64,000 bases of DNA, taken from contig NZ_JANFNH010000029.1 in the NCBI RefSeq assembly GCF_024436055.1, forward strand, positions 1 through 64,000, in the 5' to 3' direction. Below the pieces are notes generated by a model. The model was not told where the DNA came from, ran no database searches, and saw only the letters and a program-made list of their open reading frames with translations. Each line of letters starts with the position of its first letter. Within the stretch, counting starts at the first letter, position 1. Shown piece after piece: positions 54,224 through 63,595 of this stretch. A program made the translations under genes and the position numbers. Source of the stretch: Streptantibioticus rubrisoli. GTDB lineage: Bacteria > Actinomycetota > Actinomycetes > Streptomycetales > Streptomycetaceae.

Positions 54224-56227
54224 ATGTTCGAGACGGTCCTTGTGGCGAACCGGGGCGAGATCGCCGTCCGGGTGATCCGTACCCTGCGGCGGCTCGGCAT
54301 CCGCTCCGTCGCGGTCCACAGCGACGCAGACGCCGAGGCGCGCCATGTGCGGGAGGCCGACCAGGCGGTGCGCATCGGGCCGCCCGCGGCCAGCCAGAGC
54401 TATCTGTCCATCGAGCGGCTGCTGGAGGCGGCGCGGCGCACCGGCGCCGAGGCGGTCCACCCCGGCTATGGCTTCCTCGCCGAGAACGCCGCCTTCGCCC
54501 GGGCCTGCGAGGACGCCGAGCTGGTCTTCATCGGCCCGCCGGCCGGGGCCATCGAGCTGATGGGCGACAAGATCCGTGCCAAGGAGACGGTACGGGCGGC
54601 GGGCGTCCCGGTCGTCCCCGGCAGCGACGGCAGCGGCCTGACCGATGCCCAACTCATCGACGCCGCCCGGCGGATCGGCACGCCGGTACTGCTCAAGCCG
54701 TCGGCGGGCGGTGGCGGCAAGGGTATGCGCCTGGTACGCGACGAGGCGCGGCTGGCCGAGGAGATCGCCGCCGCCCGCCGGGAGGCGCTGGGTTCCTTCG
54801 GCGATGACACCCTGCTGGTCGAGCGGTGGATCGACCGCCCGAGGCACATCGAGATCCAGGTGCTGGCCGACGGCCACGGCCAGGTGGTGCACCTCGGTGA
54901 GCGCGAGTGCTCGCTGCAGCGCCGCCACCAGAAGGTCATCGAGGAGGCGCCCTCCGTACTGCTGGACGAGGCGACTCGCGCGGCCATGGGCGAGGCCGCC
55001 GTACAGGCGGCCCGCTCCTGCGGTTATCGGGGCGCGGGCACGGTGGAGTTCATCGTGCCCGGCGCGGATCCGGCCGCGTACTGCTTCATGGAGATGAACA
55101 CCCGGCTCCAAGTGGAGCATCCGGTAACCGAGTTGGTCACCGGGCTCGATCTGGTCGAGTGGCAGTTGCGGGTCGCCGCCGGGGAGCGGCTGCCGTTCGG
55201 GCAAGGCGACATCGCCCTGACCGGCCATGCCGTGGAGGCCCGGATCTGCGCCGAGACCGCCCGGGTGAACGGCGACCGGGTGGACTTCCTGCCCTCGGCC
55301 GGACCGGTGCTGGCGCTGCACGAACCGGACGGCGAGGGCGTGCGCGTCGACTCGGGACTGGCCCTGGGCACCGAGGTCGGCACGGCGTACGACCCCATGG
55401 TGGCCAAGGTGATCGCGCACGGTCCGGACCGCCCGACGGCGCTGCGCCGACTGCGCGCCGCGCTCGCCGACACCGTGGTGCTCGGAGTGGACACCAACAC
55501 CGCTTTCCTGCGGCGTCTGTTGGGCCATCCGGCCGTCACCGCCGGGGAGCTGGACACCGGTCTGATCGACCGCGACGCGGCCTCGCTGGTCGCGGCCCGG
55601 GTCCCGGACGAGGTGTACGCGGCGGCGGCGCTGCTACGGCAGGCGGCGCTGACCCCGCCGGACGGCTCGACGTGGACGGATCCGTTCTCGGCGCCCAGCG
55701 GCTGGCGGCTGGGCGGTGAGCCCGCGTGGACCGTGCACCACCTGCGGGTCCCCGGGCAAGAGCCGGTGGTGGTGCGCGTACGCCCCGGGCTGGTCAGGGT
55801 CGGCGACGCCGAGCCGGTGAGCGCCACGCTGCACCTGGACCAGGACCGGGCGGTACTGCACTGGGACGGCGTGACCCATGTCCTCCGCCACGCCGACGGC
55901 TGGCTGGGCCGGGATGGCGACGCCTGGCACATCACCGACCACGATCCGGTGGAGGCGGCGCTGCGCGGTGCCGCGGGCGCGTCCGGCACCGACACCCTGA
56001 CCGCCCCGATGCCCGGCACGGTCACCGTGGTCAAGGTCAGCGCAGGGGACCAGGTCACCGCCGGACAGAGCCTGCTGGTGGTCGAGGCGATGAAGATGGA
56101 GCACGTCATCACCGCCCCGCACGACGGCACGGTCACCGAGATCGACGTCACCGCGGGCAGCACCGTCGCCATGGACCAGGTGCTGGCCGTGGTCGTCCCG
56201 AGCGCCGCTGCGCAGGAGGAGTCATGA
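54224..56227 (+). CDS. accA1: acyl-CoA carboxylase alpha subunit (biotin carboxylase plus BCCP)
   Basis: A 667-aa biotin-dependent subunit. The biotin carboxylase part starts MFETVLVANRGEIAVRVIRTLRRLGI, has ATP-grasp LLKPSAGGGGKGMRLV and the MEMNTRLQVEHPVTE catalytic loop. The C-terminal biotinyl domain has EAMKMEH with the biotinylated Lys624. It carboxylates its own biotin and hands CO2 to the upstream beta subunit. Its TGA overlaps the next ATG (ATGA), indicating coupling to HMG-CoA lyase. Confidence 0.96.
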   Translation: MFETVLVANRGEIAVRVIRTLRRLGIRSVAVHSDADAEARHVREADQAVRIGPPAASQSYLSIERLLEAARRTGAEAVHPGYGFLAENAAFARACEDAELVFIGPPAGAIELMGDKIRAKETVRAAGVPVVPGSDGSGLTDAQLIDAARRIGTPVLLKPSAGGGGKGMRLVRDEARLAEEIAAARREALGSFGDDTLLVERWIDRPRHIEIQVLADGHGQVVHLGERECSLQRRHQKVIEEAPSVLLDEATRAAMGEAAVQAARSCGYRGAGTVEFIVPGADPAAYCFMEMNTRLQVEHPVTELVTGLDLVEWQLRVAAGERLPFGQGDIALTGHAVEARICAETARVNGDRVDFLPSAGPVLALHEPDGEGVRVDSGLALGTEVGTAYDPMVAKVIAHGPDRPTALRRLRAALADTVVLGVDTNTAFLRRLLGHPAVTAGELDTGLIDRDAASLVAARVPDEVYAAAALLRQAALTPPDGSTWTDPFSAPSGWRLGGEPAWTVHHLRVPGQEPVVVRVRPGLVRVGDAEPVSATLHLDQDRAVLHWDGVTHVLRHADGWLGRDGDAWHITDHDPVEAALRGAAGASGTDTLTAPMPGTVTVVKVSAGDQVTAGQSLLVVEAMKMEHVITAPHDGTVTEIDVTAGSTVAMDQVLAVVVPSAAAQEES

Positions 56228-57162
56228 CAAGCAACGGCCTGCCGATGCCCTTCCCCGTGGAGGACCTGCCGAGCCAGGTGCGGATCCATGAAGTGGGCCC
56301 GCGTGACGGGTTGCAGAACGAGAAGGCCGTCGTGCCCACCGAGGTGAAGGCGGAGTTCATCCGGCGCCTGGCCGAGACGGGGCTGCGGACCATCGAGGCG
56401 ACCAGCTTCGTCCACCCCAAGTGGGTTCCCCAACTCGCCGACGCCGAACAGCTGATGCCGATGCTGTCCGGCCTGGACGTGCGGCTCCCGGCTTTGGTGC
56501 CCAACGAGCGTGGACTGGAACGGGCGTTGGCGCTCGGCGTCGAGGAGATCGCGGTGTTCGGCAGCGCCACCGAGTCGTTCGCCAAGGCCAACCTCAACCG
56601 GACCGTCGATGAGTCACTGGCCATGTTCGAGCCGGTGGTGTCCCGGGCCAGGGCTGCGGGCGCACGGGTGCGCGGCTATCTGTCGATGTGCTTCGGCGAC
56701 CCCTGGGAGGGCCCGGTCCCGGTGCGCCAGGTGGTCTCGGTGGCGCGGCGGCTGTTCGACCTGGGCTGCCATGAACTCAGCCTCGGTGACACCATCGGCG
56801 TGGCCACCCCGGGCCATGTCACCGCCCTGCTCTCCGCGCTGCGCGAGGCCGGGCTGACCGCCGACCGGCTCGCGGTGCACTTCCACGACACCTACGGCCA
56901 GGCGCTCGCCAACACCCTGGCCGCGCTCCAGTCGGGCGTCGCCACCGTGGACGCCTCGGCCGGAGGCCTCGGCGGCTGCCCGTACGCCAAGAGCGCCACC
57001 GGCAACCTCGCAACAGAAGACCTGGTCTGGATGCTGAACGGTCTCGGCATCGACACCGGGGTGGACCTCGACCGCCTCACCGCCACCAGCGTGTGGATGG
57101 CGGCACACCTGGGCCGACCAAGCCCGTCCCGTACCGTTCGCGCCCTCTCCCACAAGGAGTGA
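56224..57162 (+). CDS. hmgL: hydroxymethylglutaryl-CoA lyase
   Basis: A 312-aa TIM-barrel lyase that splits HMG-CoA into acetyl-CoA and acetoacetate, the last step of leucine degradation. Motifs are EVGPRDGLQNEK, TSFVHPKWVPQLADAE, GCHELSLGDTIGVATPG, VHFHDTYGQALANTLAAL (metal His) and the catalytic Cys loop GGLGGCPYAKSATGN. The ATGA overlap with the preceding carboxylase supports a leucine/isovalerate pathway. No enoyl-CoA hydratase is in the operon, so methylglutaconyl-CoA hydration must be encoded elsewhere. Confidence 0.96.
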   Translation: MTSNGLPMPFPVEDLPSQVRIHEVGPRDGLQNEKAVVPTEVKAEFIRRLAETGLRTIEATSFVHPKWVPQLADAEQLMPMLSGLDVRLPALVPNERGLERALALGVEEIAVFGSATESFAKANLNRTVDESLAMFEPVVSRARAAGARVRGYLSMCFGDPWEGPVPVRQVVSVARRLFDLGCHELSLGDTIGVATPGHVTALLSALREAGLTADRLAVHFHDTYGQALANTLAALQSGVATVDASAGGLGGCPYAKSATGNLATEDLVWMLNGLGIDTGVDLDRLTATSVWMAAHLGRPSPSRTVRALSHKE

Positions 57163-57167
57163 ACTCC

Positions 57168-58334
57168 ATGACGATCGACCACCGGCTACCCGCCGAATAC
57201 GAGGAACTCCGGCGCACCGTCGAGGAGTTCGCCCATGACGTGATCGCCCCGAAGATCGGGGAGTTCTACGAGCACCATGAGTTCCCGTACGAGATCGTGC
57301 GCGAGATGGGACGCATGGGGCTGTTCGGGCTGCCGTTCCCCGAGGAGTACGGCGGCATGGGCGGCGACTACTTCGCGCTGTGCCTGGCGCTTGAGGAGCT
57401 GGCCCGGGTGGACTCCTCGGTGGCGATCACCCTGGAGGCTGGGGTGTCGCTGGGGGCGATGCCCATCTTCCGGTTCGGCACCGAGGAGCAGAAGCGCCAG
57501 TGGCTGCCCAGGCTGTGCTCGGGTGAGATGCTCGGCGCGTTCGGGCTCACCGAGCCGGAGTGCGGCTCCGACGCGGGCGGCACGCGCACCACCGCGCGGC
57601 TGGACGAGGCCACCGGCGAGTGGGTGATCAACGGCACCAAGTGCTTCATCACCAACTCCGGTACGGACATCACGGGGCTGGTCACGGTCACCGCGGTCAC
57701 CGGCCGGGACGAGAACGGGCGGCCGGAGATCTCCTCGATCATCGTGCCGTCCGGCACGCCGGGCTTCACCGTCGCGGCCCCCTACTCCAAGGTCGGCTGG
57801 AACGCCTCGGACACCCGTGAGCTGTCCTTCGCCGACTGCCGGGTCCCGGCGGCCAACCTGCTGGGTGAGATCGGCCGGGGCTACGCCCAGTTCCTGCGGA
57901 TCCTGGACGAGGGACGGATCGCCATCTCGGCGCTGGCCACCGGTCTGGCCCAGGGCTGTGTGGACGAGTCGGTGTCGTACGCCAAGACCCGGCAGGCCTT
58001 CGGGCGGCCGATCGGCGCCAACCAGGCGATCCAGTTCAAGCTGGCCGACATGGAGATGCGCACCCACACCGCTCGGTTGGCCTGGCGGGACGCGGCGTCC
58101 CGGCTGCTGCACGGCGAGCCGTTCAAGAAGGAGGCGGCGCTGGCCAAGCTGTACTCCTCGGAGATCGCGGTGACCAACGCCCGTGAGGCCACCCAGATCC
58201 ACGGCGGCTACGGCTTCATGAACGAGTACCCCGTGGCGCGGTTCTGGCGGGACTCCAAGATCTTGGAGATCGGCGAGGGCACCAGCGAGGTGCAGCGCAT
58301 GCTGATCGCCCGAGAGCTGGGGCTCACAGCCTAA
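57168..58334 (+). CDS. acdH: acyl-CoA dehydrogenase (isovaleryl-CoA or branched-chain type)
   Basis: A 388-aa flavoenzyme. Motifs are FGLTEPECGSDAGGTRTTAR, WVINGTKCFITNSGTDI, QAFGRPIGANQAIQFKLADM and ATQIHGGYGFMNEYPVARFWRDSKILEIGEGTSEVQRMLIA. AAGGAG lies 8 bp before ATG 57168, 5 bp after the lyase stop. As last gene of the carboxylase/HMG-CoA lyase operon it most likely oxidises isovaleryl-CoA (the AcdH of Streptomyces, involved in branched amino-acid breakdown that also feeds polyketide precursors). The gene name is by analogy. Confidence 0.93.
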   Translation: MTIDHRLPAEYEELRRTVEEFAHDVIAPKIGEFYEHHEFPYEIVREMGRMGLFGLPFPEEYGGMGGDYFALCLALEELARVDSSVAITLEAGVSLGAMPIFRFGTEEQKRQWLPRLCSGEMLGAFGLTEPECGSDAGGTRTTARLDEATGEWVINGTKCFITNSGTDITGLVTVTAVTGRDENGRPEISSIIVPSGTPGFTVAAPYSKVGWNASDTRELSFADCRVPAANLLGEIGRGYAQFLRILDEGRIAISALATGLAQGCVDESVSYAKTRQAFGRPIGANQAIQFKLADMEMRTHTARLAWRDAASRLLHGEPFKKEAALAKLYSSEIAVTNAREATQIHGGYGFMNEYPVARFWRDSKILEIGEGTSEVQRMLIARELGLTA

Positions 58335-58388
58335 ACCGGGACAAAATTCCACTACGCGCACAGTCTGGCTGTGAAATCGGGCGGTCGC

Positions 58389-58404
58389 TGCCCGATATCG
58401 GGCA
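58389..58404. promoter_or_regulatory. 16-bp perfect palindrome
   Basis: TGCCCGATATCGGGCA lies in the 112-bp gap between acdH and the small gene before glmS. TCACAGCC (58324-58331) and GGCTGTGA (58368-58375) form a further inverted repeat just upstream that may end the acdH transcript. The palindrome could be an operator. Confidence 0.45.
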
Positions 58405-58446
58405 GGAATGTTGCACTGTGGGACCTCCCTCCCGCAGGATCGTCCG

Positions 58447-58722
58447 GTGCTCGAACGCCGGACCGCTCACGATGAGCTCGTAGACCACCTGGTGCGGACC
58501 ACCACGCTGCAACGCGGCGAGGCCGCCCGGGTGGTCCTCGACGTGCTGGCGTACTTCGACGAGTCGGCGGAGGACTACGTACGCCGGCGCCACCGGGAAC
58601 TACAGGCCAAGGGCCTGGCGAACGCCGAGATCTTCGAACGGATCACCGAGGAGCTGCCGCACCGCGCGGTGGCCCCACCGGAGTTCTCACTGCGCCAACT
58701 GCGCCGCATCGTCTACGGCTGA
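58447..58722 (+). CDS. small conserved hypothetical protein
   Basis: A 91-aa protein (start GTG 58447, AGGA 7 bp upstream; an ATG at 58408 is possible). The sequence is hydrophilic and helical: DELVDHLVRTTTLQRGEAARVVLDVLAYFDESAEDYVRRRHRELQAKGLANAEIFERITEELPHRAVAPPEFSLRQLRRIVYG. No family recognised. It lies 73 bp upstream of glmS in the same direction and may be co-transcribed. Confidence 0.7.
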   Translation: MLERRTAHDELVDHLVRTTTLQRGEAARVVLDVLAYFDESAEDYVRRRHRELQAKGLANAEIFERITEELPHRAVAPPEFSLRQLRRIVYG

Positions 58723-58795
58723 CCGCCTCCGGCGGCAGCAGGAGCGCCACTCAAGCACCACACGCATCAGGCACCACCAGGGAGGGACGACATCC

Positions 58796-60610
58796 ATGTG
58801 CGGGATCGTCGGATATATCGGAAAACGTGACGCCGCTCCGCTGCTGCTGGAGGGGCTGCAGCGACTGGAGTACCGCGGCTACGACTCGGCGGGCGTCGCG
58901 ATCAGCGGCAAGTCGGGGGGACTGAAGACCGTCAAGGCCAAGGGCCGGGTACGCGAACTGGAGTCGCGGGTACCCAAGCGGTTCAGCGGAACCACCGGTA
59001 TCGCCCACACCCGTTGGGCGACCCATGGTGCGCCGAGCGACGACAACGCACATCCCCACCTGGACGCAGCGGGCAAGGTCGCCGTCGTCCACAACGGCAT
59101 CATCGACAACGCCGCCGAACTTCGCGCCAAACTCGTCGCCGACGGCGTGGAGTTCGCCTCCGAGACCGACTCCGAGGTGCTGTCGCACCTGATCGGCCGC
59201 TCCACCGCCGAGACGCTGGAGGCCAGGGTCCAGCAGGCGCTGTCGCGCGTGGAGGGCACCTACGGCATCGCGGTACTGCACGCCGACTTCGCCGACCGCA
59301 TCGTGGTCGCCCGCAACGGCTCTCCGGTGGTACTGGGCATCGGTGAGAACGAGATGTTCGTCGCCTCCGACGTGGCCGCCCTGGTCCGGCACACCCGCCA
59401 GGTGATCACGCTGGACGACGGCGAGATGGCCACCATCAAGGCCGGTGAGTACCGCACGTACACCACCGAGGGCAGCCGTACCGCCGCCTCGCCGACGACC
59501 ATCGAGTGGGAGGCCGAGAGCTATGACATGGGCGGCCACGACACCTACATGCACAAGGAGATCTGCGAGCAGGCGGACGCCGTGGACCGGGTACTGCGCG
59601 GCCGGATCGACGACCGGTTCGCCACCGTGCACCTCGGCGGCCTGGGCATCGACGCCCGGGAGGCGCGCGGGGTGCGCCGGGTGAAGATCCTCGGCTGCGG
59701 TTCGGCGTACCACGCGGGCCAGATCGGCGCCCAGATGATCGAGGAGCTGGCCCGGATCCCGGCCGACGCCGAGCCCGCCAGTGAGTTCCGGTACCGCAAC
59801 CCGGTGGTGGACCCCGACACGCTCTACATCGCGGTCAGCCAGTCCGGCGAGACCTATGACACGCTCGCCGCCGTCCAGGAGCTCAAGCGCAAGGGCGCCC
59901 GGGTGCTCGGCGTGGTCAACGTGGTCGGCAGCGCCATCGCCCGGGAGACGGACGGCGGGGTGTACGTGCACGCCGGGCCCGAGGTGTGCGTGGTGTCCAC
60001 CAAGTGCTTCACCAACACCGCGGTGGCCTTCGCGCTGCTGGCGCTGCACCTGGGCCGGGTGCGCGACCTGTCGGTCGCCGACGGCAAGCGGATCATCGCC
60101 GGGCTGCGCAAGCTGCCGGACCAGATCTCGCAGATCCTGCGCGGCGAGGAGGAGATCAAGAAGCTGGCCGCCGAGTACGCGGACGCCAAGAGCATGATGT
60201 TCGTCGGCCGGGTGCGCGGCTACCCGGTGGCCCGCGAGGCCTCGCTGAAGCTCAAGGAGGTCTCCTACGTCCACGCCGAGGCCTACCCCGCCTCGGAATT
60301 GAAGCACGGGCCGCTGGCGCTGATCGAGCCCGAGGTGCCGTCGGTGGCGATCGTGCCGGACGATGAGCTGCTGGAGAAGAACCGCGCCACGCTGGAGGAG
60401 ATCAAGGCCCGCAGCGGTCGCATCCTCGCGGTGGGCCACCAGGAGCAGGAGGTCGCGGACCACACGATCGTTGTGCCGCGCAACGAGCCGGAGCTGGACC
60501 CGATCCTGCTCGGCATCCCGCTGCAACTCCTCGCGTACCACGCGGCGTTGGCGCTCGGCCGGGACATCGACAAGCCGCGGAACCTGGCGAAGTCGGTGAC
60601 GGTGGAGTAG
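58796..60610 (+). CDS. glmS: glutamine--fructose-6-phosphate aminotransferase
   Basis: A 604-aa GlmS that makes glucosamine 6-phosphate for peptidoglycan. The N-terminal glutaminase starts MCGIVGYIG with the catalytic Cys2 exposed after Met removal, then LEYRGYDSAG and TRWATHGAPSDDNAHPH. The two SIS domains carry ILGCGSAYHAG, AVSQSGETYDT and the C-terminal AEAYPASELKHGPLALIE and KSVTVE. The size is normal. A strong terminator follows. Confidence 0.97.
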   Translation: MCGIVGYIGKRDAAPLLLEGLQRLEYRGYDSAGVAISGKSGGLKTVKAKGRVRELESRVPKRFSGTTGIAHTRWATHGAPSDDNAHPHLDAAGKVAVVHNGIIDNAAELRAKLVADGVEFASETDSEVLSHLIGRSTAETLEARVQQALSRVEGTYGIAVLHADFADRIVVARNGSPVVLGIGENEMFVASDVAALVRHTRQVITLDDGEMATIKAGEYRTYTTEGSRTAASPTTIEWEAESYDMGGHDTYMHKEICEQADAVDRVLRGRIDDRFATVHLGGLGIDAREARGVRRVKILGCGSAYHAGQIGAQMIEELARIPADAEPASEFRYRNPVVDPDTLYIAVSQSGETYDTLAAVQELKRKGARVLGVVNVVGSAIARETDGGVYVHAGPEVCVVSTKCFTNTAVAFALLALHLGRVRDLSVADGKRIIAGLRKLPDQISQILRGEEEIKKLAAEYADAKSMMFVGRVRGYPVAREASLKLKEVSYVHAEAYPASELKHGPLALIEPEVPSVAIVPDDELLEKNRATLEEIKARSGRILAVGHQEQEVADHTIVVPRNEPELDPILLGIPLQLLAYHAALALGRDIDKPRNLAKSVTVE

Positions 60611-60620
60611 CGGTGCGGGA

Positions 60621-60646
60621 AGCTCCGGGGGCCCACCCCCGGAGCT
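60621..60646 (+). terminator. glmS terminator
   Basis: AGCTCCGGGGG and CCCCCGGAGCT form a perfect 11-bp stem with a 4-nt loop (CCCA), 10 bp past the glmS stop. Confidence 0.85.
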
Positions 60647-60653
60647 CCGGTCC

Positions 60654-60669
60654 GATAAAACGTTTTATC
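60654..60669. terminator. AT-rich palindrome at the end of the convergent stress-protein gene
   Basis: GATAAAACGTTTTATC is a perfect 16-bp palindrome abutting the universal stress protein stop codon. Its A/T composition stands out from the surrounding DNA. It probably adds U-rich termination to both convergent transcripts. Confidence 0.55.
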
Positions 60670-61190
60670 TAGGGGATCACGATCACCGGACGCTGCGCGC
60701 GGCGGGCCAGGCGGCCCGCCACCGAGCCGAAGATCTTGCCGATCACACCGTGCGTGCTCCCCACCACGATGGCATCCGCCGAGTACTCACGGCCGACCTC
60801 CTCCAGCTCGTGGCAGATGTCGCCGCCGCGCTCCACGAGGATCCACGACACCTCGGACAGGTAGTCGGCGCAGGCCAGCTCCAGGCCGAGCACCTCGGTG
60901 CGGTAGTCCGGGACGTCCACGAAGACCGGCGGCTCGCAGCCGGCCCAGACGGTGGCGGGCAGCCGGTTGGCCACATGGACGATGATCAGCCCCGAGCGCA
61001 ACCGCCGAGCCATGCCGATGGCATAGGCGAGGGCGCGCTCACTGGAGACCGAGCCGTCGAATCCGACGACCACGCCGTGCTGGAAGGCCGGATCGCAAGA
61101 ATGGCGCGCCTGCGCCGCCGCGTCGGGTTTCGCCGCCGAGTCGGCGAGCGGTTTGCCGTCGGCGGGGTCGTGGTGCTCGTAACCGGCCAT
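60669..61190 (-). CDS. universal stress protein (UspA family)
   Basis: A 173-aa Usp-domain protein. After a ~35-residue hydrophilic N-terminus, the domain runs GVVVGFDGSVSSERALAYAIGMARR, LIIVHVANRLPA, a middle AVERGGD-like segment (LVERGGDICHELEEV) and the C-terminal ADAIVVGSTHGVIGKIFGSVAGRLARRAQRPVIVIP. The nucleotide-binding G-x-x-G-type loop is present in modified form. The start is ATG 61190; the frame is open further upstream without homology. It is convergent with glmS. Confidence 0.9.
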   Translation of the reverse strand: MAGYEHHDPADGKPLADSAAKPDAAAQARHSCDPAFQHGVVVGFDGSVSSERALAYAIGMARRLRSGLIIVHVANRLPATVWAGCEPPVFVDVPDYRTEVLGLELACADYLSEVSWILVERGGDICHELEEVGREYSADAIVVGSTHGVIGKIFGSVAGRLARRAQRPVIVIP

Positions 61191-62072
61191 GATGGGTTTT
61201 TCGGCGAGGGCGGCGCGGTGGGCGCCGCTAGAGCGGACACGGACAGCGGTGACCGCGGGATCGGCCAGGTTGGCCGGTAAGGGCGTTGCCCTCCCGCTGC
61301 CTCCAGAGTACGGCGGCGGCGCGTTCGTGGACAGATCCGTTGGACGCCCCGCCGTGGGTCTTAGTACCCGGAGTTTCCAGGAGAATGCCGGAGCCCGGCG
61401 GGAAGCGCAACGCCTCATGCCTCTCTGGTCGCCGACGTGGGCCACCGCGGCCCCGAACCGGCGTCCGACGCCCCGCCCTGGCGGCTGAAAACCGGACGGC
61501 CGGTTGCACTTCCGAGCGGAATCCGTTTGACGCTCAACCACCCGCCGTCCTCACACCGCCCCACCACCCCCCGGCGCGGCGAATCCCCGCGCGAGGCCGT
61601 GCCGCAGAGCGTCATGGCCGGTGCCCACGATCCACCCAGGACCAGGGCGGCGCCCGGTGGGCACAGCGGCGCGAGGTGTAAATCGGGGCGCGCGACGGCG
61701 CGTTGGCTCGGTGGCACGGTCGAATCGGCGATGCTTTTCGGCCAACTTTTCCATGGCGTACGGGTGTCCGGAACGTCCGCTTCCAACACCCCCACCACCA
61801 GCGGAAACGCGGAGCAGGGGGGTTCACCGAGCCAGCCGCACCGGTGTGTTACCGAGGGGCATAACCGAGGCGCACTTCCCAGCGGAGCCGGTGAGTGGAA
61901 CGCTTCGTGATCGAATGCTTCGCGCCAAGTTGTCTTGTCGACTTAGTGCTGGATGGTGAACTTGTCACCGCATCCCGAGCGAACACACAGTAGATTCGAT
62001 CTTGGGTAACACGGCGGGGGAAACGTGCAGTACCGAAAGGACGTTGCGTCGACCGAGGGGGGCTCATCCGCC
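61191..62072. promoter_or_regulatory. 880-bp regulatory region upstream of adpA
   Basis: A long non-coding region with lower GC towards adpA. A -10-like TAGATT (61991-61996) precedes a short leader. The ribosome-binding sequence GAGGGGGG lies ~10 bp before ATG 62073, and GGGGGAAAC precedes an in-frame GTG at 62025. Its length suits the complex autoregulated adpA promoter known in Streptomyces. Near-matches to the AdpA consensus TGGCSNGWWY (e.g. TGGCCGGTAA near 61271) are too weak to assign. Confidence 0.55.
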
Positions 62073-63590
62073 ATGACCCAGGACTCCAGGACCGGTGCGG
62101 CGACGGAGATCGCGATCTCGTCAACTCCGTCCCTCCGCCCGTCGGTTCAGAGCTGCTGCGGCACGACCAGTGGTGCGGCCACTGGAGGAACCACCATCAC
62201 CACCAACGCGGCCACCAGCATCGGCACCTCAGGCCGCAAACTCTCCGCACGGCGCCGCAAGGAGGTCGTCGCCGTGCTCATGTTCAGCGGCGGCCCGATC
62301 TTCGAGAGCTCCATCCCGCTCTCGGTTTTCGGGGTCGACCGGCAGGACGCCGGTGTACCGCGCTACCGGCTGCTGGTCTGCGCCGGTGAGGACGGCCCGC
62401 TGCGCACCACCGGCGGTCTGGAGCTGACCGCCCCGTACGGGCTGGACGCGCTGAGCCGGGCCGGGACCGTGGTGGTCCCCGCCTGGCGCTCGATCTCCCA
62501 GCCGCCGCCCGCCTCGGCGCTGGCCGCGCTGCGCCGGGCGCACGAGGAGGGGGCGCGGATCATCGGCCTGTGCACCGGCGCCTTCGTGCTGGCCGCCGCC
62601 GGGCTGCTGGACGGCCGCCCGGCCACCACGCACTGGATGTACGCGCCGACGCTGGCCAAGCGCTATCCGTCGGTCCACGTCGATCCGCGCGAGCTCTACG
62701 TGGACGACGGGGACATACTCACCTCGGCCGGTACGGCCGCCGGTATCGATCTGTGCCTGCACGTGGTGCGGACCGACCACGGGGCCGAGGCGGCCAACGC
62801 GCTGGCCCGGCGCCTGGTCGTACCGCCCCGGCGCAGCGGCGGGCAGGAGCGGTACCTCGACAGGTCCTTACCAGAGGAGATCGGCGGGGACCCGCTGGCC
62901 GAGGTCGTCGCCTGGGCGCTGGAGCACCTCCACGAGCAGTTCGACGTGGAGACCCTGGCCGCCCGTGCCTATATGTCCCGTCGCACCTTCGACCGGCGGT
63001 TCCGCTCGCTCACCGGCAGCGCTCCGCTGCAGTGGCTGATCACCCAGCGGGTGCTGCAGGCGCAGCGGCTGCTGGAGACGTCGGACTACTCGGTGGACGA
63101 GGTGGCCGGACGGTGCGGCTTCCGCTCGCCGGTGGCGCTGCGCGGGCACTTCCGACGGCAGCTGGGCTCGTCCCCGGCCTCGTACCGGATGGCGTTCCGG
63201 GCCCGCAGACCACAGGAGGGCACCGAGCGCCAGGACCGCGCCGACCGACCGGAGCGCCCCGAGCGCGGTGAGGCGCCCAGCGAGGGCGTGCCGCACCAGC
63301 GGCGCGGCCCCCAGCCCCTGGACGGCCCGCAGGCCGGACGGCGGCTGGAGCCCGGCAAGCGGTACGAGCCGGGCAAGCCGGAGTCGGACCTGTACGCGGC
63401 GCGGATGCCCGAGCAGCACGGCCGGGCGGACAATCCGGAGATATCCGGACTGTCCGGCTCCGGGCTGACCCGGCTGCGCGGCGACCGCGGCGGGCGGCCG
63501 GGCGGGCGTCCCGGAGCCGTTCCGGGGCTGCTGCCGGGATCCGCTCGTAGCACGGCTATGCCAGGTCAACGGGATCGCCCCGTAGGGTGA
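62073..63590 (+). CDS. adpA: AdpA, pleiotropic regulator of development and secondary metabolism (AraC family)
   Basis: A 505-aa regulator. The N-terminal ~45 residues are Ser/Thr-rich. The DJ-1/PfpI-like dimerisation domain is [47 protein letters not shown]...[15 protein letters not shown]. The AraC DNA-binding domain is [66 protein letters not shown]. Leu266 is a TTA codon (62868-62870) in the linker between domains, the hallmark of bldA-dependent adpA. At 505 aa it is about 100 residues longer than the S. griseus protein, from both the N-terminal extension and a Pro/Gly/Arg-rich tail. The start could be 62025 or lie further inside. orn follows after 5 bp. Confidence 0.96.
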   Translation: MTQDSRTGAATEIAISSTPSLRPSVQSCCGTTSGAATGGTTITTNAATSIGTSGRKLSARRRKEVVAVLMFSGGPIFESSIPLSVFGVDRQDAGVPRYRLLVCAGEDGPLRTTGGLELTAPYGLDALSRAGTVVVPAWRSISQPPPASALAALRRAHEEGARIIGLCTGAFVLAAAGLLDGRPATTHWMYAPTLAKRYPSVHVDPRELYVDDGDILTSAGTAAGIDLCLHVVRTDHGAEAANALARRLVVPPRRSGGQERYLDRSLPEEIGGDPLAEVVAWALEHLHEQFDVETLAARAYMSRRTFDRRFRSLTGSAPLQWLITQRVLQAQRLLETSDYSVDEVAGRCGFRSPVALRGHFRRQLGSSPASYRMAFRARRPQEGTERQDRADRPERPERGEAPSEGVPHQRRGPQPLDGPQAGRRLEPGKRYEPGKPESDLYAARMPEQHGRADNPEISGLSGSGLTRLRGDRGGRPGGRPGAVPGLLPGSARSTAMPGQRDRPVG

Positions 63591-63595
63591 GACGT

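Noticed and set aside
52790-55528. 912-aa minus-strand frame opposite the carboxylase genes
   Set aside because: Antisense shadow of accD1 and accA1.
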